Of a stretch of DNA of 24,126 nt, positions 20,067 through 24,126 are shown in pieces. This stretch comes from a virus: positions 1-24,126 of the IMG/VR virus record IMGVR_UViG_3300009391_000002. One strand, 5' to 3'. A program made the position numbers and the translations under genes. The notes under the pieces were generated by a model. That model searched no databases, was not told the DNA's origin, and saw only the letters and a program-made list of their open reading frames with translations. The stretch's first letter is position 1, and each line of letters starts with the position of its first letter.

Positions 20067-21256
20067 CAACTCCCAGAAGCGACATTTTTCAAGCTTTCGC
20101 TGAAGGCGCTGACGGATTCTATCTTCATATCCTCCATCAAATGACCATAGACTTTGTGGATCATCTCAGGTGTGTTGCCTAATCGGTGGGCCACTTCATT
20201 AACAGGCCGCTTGGTAATCAATATTGTTGCATGGGTATGTCTTAATCCGTGAACGGTTATTTTTTTGACTCTCGACTCTTCTATGACCTTATTAAAAAAG
20301 TAAGAAAAGTTTTCCGAAGAAGGGGAGCCGGTTCTAAAATTAATAAATATATAATCATCGTCCCTCAAATGCTCGCCTAAAGATAATTTTAACCGCTTGC
20401 ACCAAGTGCGGTATACCTTAAGTTGCCTTACGAGCACCACATCAATCGGGATCGTTCGATAGCTTCTGAGTGTTTTCGGGGCTCTGGTGCCTTTCCAGTC
20501 ACGCGTACGGTCCACTGTCAAAGTGCATGCCTCAAAGTCTACGTCACTCCATCTCAAGCCTAATGATTCACCTTTACGCAGTCCTGTGTAAGCCAGCAGA
20601 AAGAATACGGTGTAATTAGTTATGTTCGCTATCCTTTTGGCGGTTTCAAGAAAGTGATTAAGTCCAACTGGGGTAAGATAATTATCTTTTCTTGGTTCCA
20701 TTTTAATGGTGATTTTGTTAAACCGATTCTTATCGATGATTTCATCCTCTACAGCTGCGTTAACGGCGATTTTGAATATTTGGTGGTATAAAGCGACGGA
20801 ACTAGGAGCGAAATCTTTTAATAAAACATTAATATACTTTCTCCGATACGTCGATATGTTTAATTCGGATAGCTTGTACTTTCCTAGTAGTGGTTTTATC
20901 TTGCTCCTAACCTCGCCCTCGTACTGTTCTGCCGTCCTTATACCCCATTCGACCCTGTAGGACTCAATCCAAATATCAAGCCACTCAGCGACCGTTAGAT
21001 TGGAATTGTCGATTCTTGAAGTATTACCGTTGATTAAGCCAGTTTTTACTTTTAACAACTCTCTAATCGCGATATTTTCTGATGCTAGCCCTTGTTTTGG
21101 CTTTTCTTGTCGTTTTCCTAAAGCGTCGTAATATCGGTGCCTAAAACCCCACAACTTTACTCCTTTGGCATTGACGTACCAAAACACATCGGGTTCATTC
21201 TTTAAATAACTCTTCTTAGGCCTCTTACCTGGTTTTTGTTTTATTTTTGTTGTCAT
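20066..21256 (-). CDS. int: Phage integrase, tyrosine recombinase
   Basis: 396 residues from the ATG at 21256, with AAAAGGGAGAT upstream. The frame extends to a TTG at 21301, whose only good site (AAGGAGGTGATG) is about 12 bases away, so a longer form is possible. Residues about 1-60 resemble the arm-binding domain (FWYVNAKGVKLWGFRHRYYD), about 85-185 the SAM-like core-binding domain, and about 190-390 the catalytic domain. Catalytic residues: R227 (TGLRKGE), H336 and R339 (HGLRHTH), and Y370 as the nucleophile (HKVYGHL). The usual second histidine of LGH is N361 (LGNTP), a variation seen in some phage integrases. It joins and excises phage DNA at att; its gene abuts the likely attP. Confidence 0.92.
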   Translation of the reverse strand: MTTKIKQKPGKRPKKSYLKNEPDVFWYVNAKGVKLWGFRHRYYDALGKRQEKPKQGLASENIAIRELLKVKTGLINGNTSRIDNSNLTVAEWLDIWIESYRVEWGIRTAEQYEGEVRSKIKPLLGKYKLSELNISTYRRKYINVLLKDFAPSSVALYHQIFKIAVNAAVEDEIIDKNRFNKITIKMEPRKDNYLTPVGLNHFLETAKRIANITNYTVFFLLAYTGLRKGESLGLRWSDVDFEACTLTVDRTRDWKGTRAPKTLRSYRTIPIDVVLVRQLKVYRTWCKRLKLSLGEHLRDDDYIFINFRTGSPSSENFSYFFNKVIEESRVKKITVHGLRHTHATILITKRPVNEVAHRLGNTPEMIHKVYGHLMEDMKIESVSAFSESLKNVASGS

Positions 21257-21288
21257 TTTTATCTCCCTTTTCTGCGTTGACAGGCGCA

Positions 21289-21300
21289 CACTGGGGGACA
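21289..21300 (-). promoter_or_regulatory. Arm-type site in the integrase leader
   Basis: On the - strand this reads TGTCCCCCAGTG, matching the arm-type pairs near 19850 and 20060. Lying just before the integrase start, it could let the integrase repress its own gene. Confidence 0.5.
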
Positions 21301-21322
21301 AAGACTTACATCACCTCCTTAG

Positions 21323-21336
21323 CGAATGTACGTTCT
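21323..21336 (-). promoter_or_regulatory. LexA (SOS) box upstream of the integrase
   Basis: The + strand reads CGAATGTACGTTCT, matching 12 of 14 positions of the Bacillus LexA consensus CGAACRNRYGTTYC. It lies about 70 bases before the integrase ATG, followed (leftward) by AAGGAGGTGATG. I could not place a clear -35/-10 pair. Confidence 0.55.
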
Positions 21337-21345
21337 TTTTGTAGT

Positions 21346-21369
21346 TAAAAGAAAAGCCCTGGGTAGGGC
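21346..21369 (-). terminator. Terminator of the lipoprotein gene, reading leftward
   Basis: On the - strand: GCCCT, ACCC, AGGGC, then TTTTCTTTT. Short but GC-rich stem. It separates the surface-protein genes from the integrase. Confidence 0.7.
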
Positions 21370-21401
21370 ATAATCAAAGATAGGGGGAGTCCCGTCTAGA
21401 A

Positions 21402-22121
21402 CTATCTCTTGGGAGCCCTGTAACCGGCATTTTTCGCTTCCTCTACGGAACAGAACATTGCTGCTGGGTTTGTCGTTCGGTTGTAATAGGTTGAGCCAGG
21501 CGTGTGGTATATCCCGCTACTGGATCCCTTAATATTGCATTCTCCTTTGACTTCAACAGTTTTACTTGCGGTCTTAGGAGCGCTTGTCTTATCACTTGCG
21601 GATGCTGTACTGCTTTTTGATGTAGTACTTGTCCCACTTGCACTTTGGGATTGTTGTTTACTTGCTGCTGCTTCTTTCTGTTTGGCTGCGGCTACCTCTT
21701 TTTCTTTTTGTTTGGCAGCTGCTACTTCCTTTTCTTTTTGTTCGGCTGCTGCAACTGCTGCAATTTTGTCGCTATATTTCTTGTTTTCTCCTTTAAGTTC
21801 CGTGATTTCCTCCTTGAACGCTGCGATATTTTCTTTGTGTTCCTTTTCCAGCTCAATTGTTTTTTGTTCGTATTCCTCTAAGTCAGCTAGCTTCTCCGTT
21901 AATTCCTCGTACTCTCCATTAAGTGCTTTATAATCTACTTCTAACTCTTCACTGGTCTCTAAAAGACCTTCGTTTGTTGTCTGGAATTCTTCTGCTTCAG
22001 CAACCAGTAGAGTATTTGCCCCGAGGACTTCGGTTAACTCTTTCTGGATGCTAGCATCATCTGAGCACGCTCCCAAAAGAAGCAGTAAGCCCATGGTGAG
22101 TCCAACTAAACTCTTTTTCAT
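21402..22121 (-). CDS. Lipoprotein with coiled coil and C-terminal 'sunset'/Excalibur-like domain
   Basis: 239 residues from the ATG at 22121, with TTGGGGG upstream covering the alternative TTG. A lipoprotein signal peptide ends in LLLLLGACS, so Cys should be lipid-anchored on the outer face of the membrane. A long charged coiled coil follows (about 30-125), then tandem [10 protein letters not shown] repeats and a Ser/Thr/Lys-rich linker. The end ([20 protein letters not shown], then [13 protein letters not shown]) has the two Cys and 'IYH.PG..Y...FC...EA...GYR' pattern of a small domain found on secreted nucleases and wall proteins. A lysogenic surface protein, perhaps for superinfection exclusion; that is inference. 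Confidence 0.7.
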   Translation of the reverse strand: MKKSLVGLTMGLLLLLGACSDDASIQKELTEVLGANTLLVAEAEEFQTTNEGLLETSEELEVDYKALNGEYEELTEKLADLEEYEQKTIELEKEHKENIAAFKEEITELKGENKKYSDKIAAVAAAEQKEKEVAAAKQKEKEVAAAKQKEAAASKQQSQSASGTSTTSKSSTASASDKTSAPKTASKTVEVKGECNIKGSSSGIYHTPGSTYYNRTTNPAAMFCSVEEAKNAGYRAPKR

Positions 22122-22189
22122 CGATAAAACCCCCAATATTATTAGTCTTTATAATGATCGCAGGTGTCGAAATCCCTACTTGGTGCCCA

Positions 22190-22672
22190 TTACTTCAATT
22201 TGTCAACTTTGTCCTTCAAGCTCGAATTGGTGGTTTTCAAGGCAGAGGTTTCCTCTTCCAAGGCTGTTACATCTTCCTTATGGACCGATTCCAACTTATT
22301 GAACTCTTTTTCTTTTTTCTCAAGTTCGGGAAGCTTCGATTCAAATTTTTCTATTTCTTCGGCCATTTTTTCAATATCTTCTTTTAGTTTTTCGTTATTC
22401 ATTTCTAGTTCTTCTTTTTCGTTTTGGGCTGCTTCGTTATTTTCAGATAACGAAGTATTAGTTTCTATAGCTTCATCGAGTCCGTCTGTCAATGTCGTGT
22501 CCCAAAATATCGCACCGATGAAAAAGAGCATAAATCCTCCGATTAAAATCGGATAAAATATCTTCTTTTTTAATGTCCGTTCTCGATTCATGATTTTTCG
22601 TATGAAATGATAAACAAGATAAACCAGCGACCCTATAAATACTAGAAAACCTATTATTGCAATTGCTTCCAT
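22190..22672 (-). CDS. Membrane protein with two TM segments and coiled coil
   Basis: 160 residues, ATG preceded by GGGAGGTAGG on the - strand. Membrane segments at about 4-24 (IAIIGFLVFIGSLVYLVYHF) and 41-58 (YPILIGGFMLFFIGAIFW), then about 95 residues of acidic coiled coil (NEKLKEDIEKMAEEIEKFES and similar) to the end. The first segment with its basic loop suggests both ends outside or both inside; I cannot say which. It sits between two lipoprotein genes in the same direction, and its coiled coil resembles in style that of the neighbouring lipoprotein, so they may act together at the cell surface. I do not recognise a family. Confidence 0.65.
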   Translation of the reverse strand: MEAIAIIGFLVFIGSLVYLVYHFIRKIMNRERTLKKKIFYPILIGGFMLFFIGAIFWDTTLTDGLDEAIETNTSLSENNEAAQNEKEELEMNNEKLKEDIEKMAEEIEKFESKLPELEKKEKEFNKLESVHKEDVTALEEETSALKTTNSSLKDKVDKLK

Positions 22673-22776
22673 TTTCCTACCTCCCAGAATAGTTTAATAT
22701 ACCTATATAGCATTTATAAAAAATGCAGCCCGATTGGAACTGCTGGTATCTTATATTAAGTTAAAACAAGCGTCGA

Positions 22777-22800
22777 AAAGGGCAGGGGAGTCAAAGCCCT
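22777..22800 (-). terminator. Terminator after the second lipoprotein gene, reading leftward
   Basis: On the - strand: AGGGC, a 12-base loop, GCCCT, then TTTT. A short stem. The remaining 22673-22776 is AT-rich and may hold the promoter of the membrane protein gene; a GCATTT/AAATGC hairpin lies at 22709-22725. Confidence 0.5.
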
Positions 22801-22823
22801 AATAACTCTTTTTTCTTTGCTTA

Positions 22824-23351
22824 TTAACGAATATTAATGCTTCGAATTTTCATAACAAGATCATCTTCAACTTCTTCAAAGTGACCATCACTAACCTCAA
22901 AATCTATTTTCTTGTACAACTTTTCTCCGCCTTCATTCGCAATCGTTACATTATAAAGATATTTATACACGGTTTTGTATTCGCCATCTTTCCAAAGTTC
23001 TAACAAATCATCGTTGTCAGACAAAACTTCGAGGCCTTTCGAATTTTCGCGCCCCTTAACGTATTCCTTGTACTTTTCGAAAGTCTCGTATCCGGCATCG
23101 TATATTTCCCAACTATACCTAGAGTACAAAAGCGTGTTCTTTTCATCTTCGATTTCTTCTGCGCTAATAAATTCATATTCGAAAACATCTATGAATCTAT
23201 CAACATCAAAAGTGATATAGTCGTCGGTCTTTTCTCCGTCTTTAACTTCATTTAGATAACCTTCAACTACTTTCTTACCTTCTGATTCTGTTCCGCATGC
23301 AGTTAACGAAAGAATAAGTAATAAAATTAGTAAGAGTGTTGCTTTTTTCAT
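22824..23351 (-). CDS. Lipoprotein of unknown function, 175 aa
   Basis: ATG with AAAGGAGGG seven bases upstream on the - strand. The signal peptide MKKATLLLILLLILSLTACG has a clear lipobox (LTAC), predicting lipid attachment at Cys19. The mature part is acidic and alpha/beta (KKVVEGYLNEVKDGEKTDDY, then YKTVYKYLYNVTI and DLVMKIRSINIR), resembling NTF2/DUF-type small lipoproteins of Bacilli, but no firm family is recognised. It lies directly downstream of the immunity genes (17 bases), so it should be expressed from the prophage. It could alter the host surface or block superinfection; this is inference. Confidence 0.65.
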   Translation of the reverse strand: MKKATLLLILLLILSLTACGTESEGKKVVEGYLNEVKDGEKTDDYITFDVDRFIDVFEYEFISAEEIEDEKNTLLYSRYSWEIYDAGYETFEKYKEYVKGRENSKGLEVLSDNDDLLELWKDGEYKTVYKYLYNVTIANEGGEKLYKKIDFEVSDGHFEEVEDDLVMKIRSINIR

Positions 23352-23368
23352 CAGATCCCTCCTTTACA

Positions 23369-23824
23369 TCAACGAATATTCCGTAAATTTTTCAGGTGCG
23401 AAACCTCTTTCGGCACGCAATACAAACTAGCTAGTTCGTTAATGGTCATGTTTAAATCTTTATGTTCGCAAAACACTTTATCAGGAAGTAACAATTCAAC
23501 TGCAAAAGCATTCGCTTCAATTTCTATCCGATCAACCGATAGAAAAGTTTTTTCTCGCAAGAAGGGAGTATTAACCCTAGAGTGCAATCTCGCATGACCC
23601 AACTCGTGAGCACCAGTAAAAATTTGCGACTTTTCATCCGAGTTGCTATTTATAACAATGTATTTATTCCGTTTATCGTACTTATAAAACCCTTTTATCT
23701 CTTCGTGCAAATCCCAATAAACCACATTGATATTCATTAGTGAAGCTAATTCGAATGGATCATTGGTGTCGTACCGCTTGATTAACTTCTGCACAGTATC
23801 TTTAATCCAAGTCAACTGGATCAC
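23369..23824 (-). CDS. immA: ImmA/IrrE-type metalloprotease, anti-repressor
   Basis: 151 residues. GTG at 23824 is used here, but the ribosome site is poor (GGGG touches it), so a TTG three codons later is possible; coupling to the upstream repressor gene is likely. The zinc motif HELGH is at 73-77 and the third ligand is probably E103 in EANAFAVELLLP, the standard ImmA/IrrE arrangement. In ICEBs1 and phi105, ImmA cleaves the ImmR repressor to switch on excision after DNA damage or signalling. It follows ImmR by about a dozen bases. Confidence 0.88.
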   Translation of the reverse strand: MIQLTWIKDTVQKLIKRYDTNDPFELASLMNINVVYWDLHEEIKGFYKYDKRNKYIVINSNSDEKSQIFTGAHELGHARLHSRVNTPFLREKTFLSVDRIEIEANAFAVELLLPDKVFCEHKDLNMTINELASLYCVPKEVSHLKNLRNIR

Positions 23825-23836
23825 CCCAATGTCATA

Positions 23837-24126
23837 TTAGTCTTCATCTTTTCTATGTTTTTTCGGAATGTATTTCTTGTTAATTCGTTGAGTTTGACGG
23901 AATAGATGATCCATTGCTTCTATTAAGGACTCTTTTGCATCATCACTCATAGGTTCGCCAGAAAAATTTAGACCGTCGGCACTTGTGAGGTCTTTTTTAA
24001 ATTCTTCTAAACGTTTTGCTATGTCTTTTTCGTCTTTACTTATTTCGATTCCCAATAAATCATCACTGGTAGTACCCAGGACCATTGCTATGTTCGCAAT
24101 TTCTTGATCTCTAACAGGTCGTTCGC
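23837..24126 (-). CDS. immR: ImmR-type XRE repressor, 5' end outside the window
   Basis: The frame stays open to the right edge, so the ATG at 24085 is internal. About 95 C-terminal residues are visible. RPVRDQEIANIAMVLGTTSD then DLLGIEIS is the last part of an XRE helix-turn-helix domain, and the end (FSGEPMSDDAKESLIEAMDH then NKKYIPKKHRKDED) is the helical oligomerisation region typical of ICEBs1 ImmR-like repressors. It should hold the lysogenic state and control the early genes beyond the window edge, together with ImmA. Confidence 0.82.
   Translation of the reverse strand, partial: ERPVRDQEIANIAMVLGTTSDDLLGIEISKDEKDIAKRLEEFKKDLTSADGLNFSGEPMSDDAKESLIEAMDHLFRQTQRINKKYIPKKHRKDED

Noticed and set aside
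20012-20182. + strand frame of about 56 residues starting MTVFVDLIFYV, overlapping the integrase 3' end
   Set aside because: The nearest ribosome-like site (AAAGGAGATGA near 19988) is too far from its ATG, and most of it is antisense to the integrase.
22162-22172. Single TGTCGAAA match outside the accessory region, possible eighth element
   Set aside because: No AAGG at 18-19 bases upstream, and no gene start downstream on the + strand; treated as chance.
21502-22556. + strand cysteine/phenylalanine-rich frames opposite the lipoprotein and membrane protein genes
   Set aside because: They are reverse readings of coiled-coil and low-complexity sequence.

Overview
This window is a contiguous piece of a temperate siphophage of a low-GC Gram-positive host, probably Bacillaceae or Planococcaceae. 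The evidence is the strong AAGGAGG-type ribosome sites, frequent TTG/GTG starts, XhlA/holin/amidase lysis set, ImmR/ImmA immunity pair, and many rho-independent terminators. No host housekeeping gene, tRNA, rRNA or CRISPR array was seen. The late genes read on the + strand and the integrase and lysogeny genes on the - strand.

Layout. (1) 1-11,408 is the tail module: the 3' end of a minor capsid/tail completion gene, the major tail protein, the two tail assembly chaperone products linked by a programmed -1 frameshift, a TP901-type tape measure, a distal tail protein with a large insertion, an inserted two-gene cassette (zinc-ribbon DUF4145-like protein plus a 49-aa phage protein), a 1349-aa tail-tip protein with collagen-like linkers, four repeated modules and a C-terminal S74 intramolecular chaperone, and two small genes. 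(2) 11,411-13,766 holds four accessory genes, including a proteasome/HslV-like protein and a second zinc-ribbon DUF4145-like protein. (3) 13,835-15,370 is lysis: XhlA-like protein, holin, amidase. (4) 15,436-17,745 is a second accessory array of HEPN-like, zinc-ribbon, His-rich and second zinc-ribbon genes, each ended by a terminator of closely related sequence. (5) 17,835-19,776 holds a Panacea (SocA-type) antitoxin with a PemK-like toxin, then a WYL-like small gene with its partner. (6) 19,777-20,066 is a non-coding stretch with repeated integrase arm-type sites, the likely attP. (7) 20,066-24,126 (- strand) is the integrase, three cell-surface proteins, an ImmA-type protease and the 3' part of an ImmR-type repressor.

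The most unusual feature is a roughly 30-35 bp element found seven times between 11.4 and 17.5 kb. It has AAGG, then 18-19 bp later a core TGTCGAA that matches the Spo0A box. In every copy it lies upstream of an accessory gene, and in six of the seven it lies 29-36 bp before the start codon chosen here. The lysis operon, tail genes and toxin-antitoxin operon lack it. With the shared terminators, this suggests an array of self-contained 'moron' cassettes expressed from the prophage independently of the late operon. Several cassette products look like HEPN or toxin-antitoxin type defence proteins.

Lysis and accessory genes sit directly against the integrase and lysogeny genes with no host DNA between them. 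This is the order expected of the circular or virion genome rather than of an integrated prophage. All coordinates and motif positions were counted by eye, and all family assignments are from recognising sequence patterns, not from a database search.
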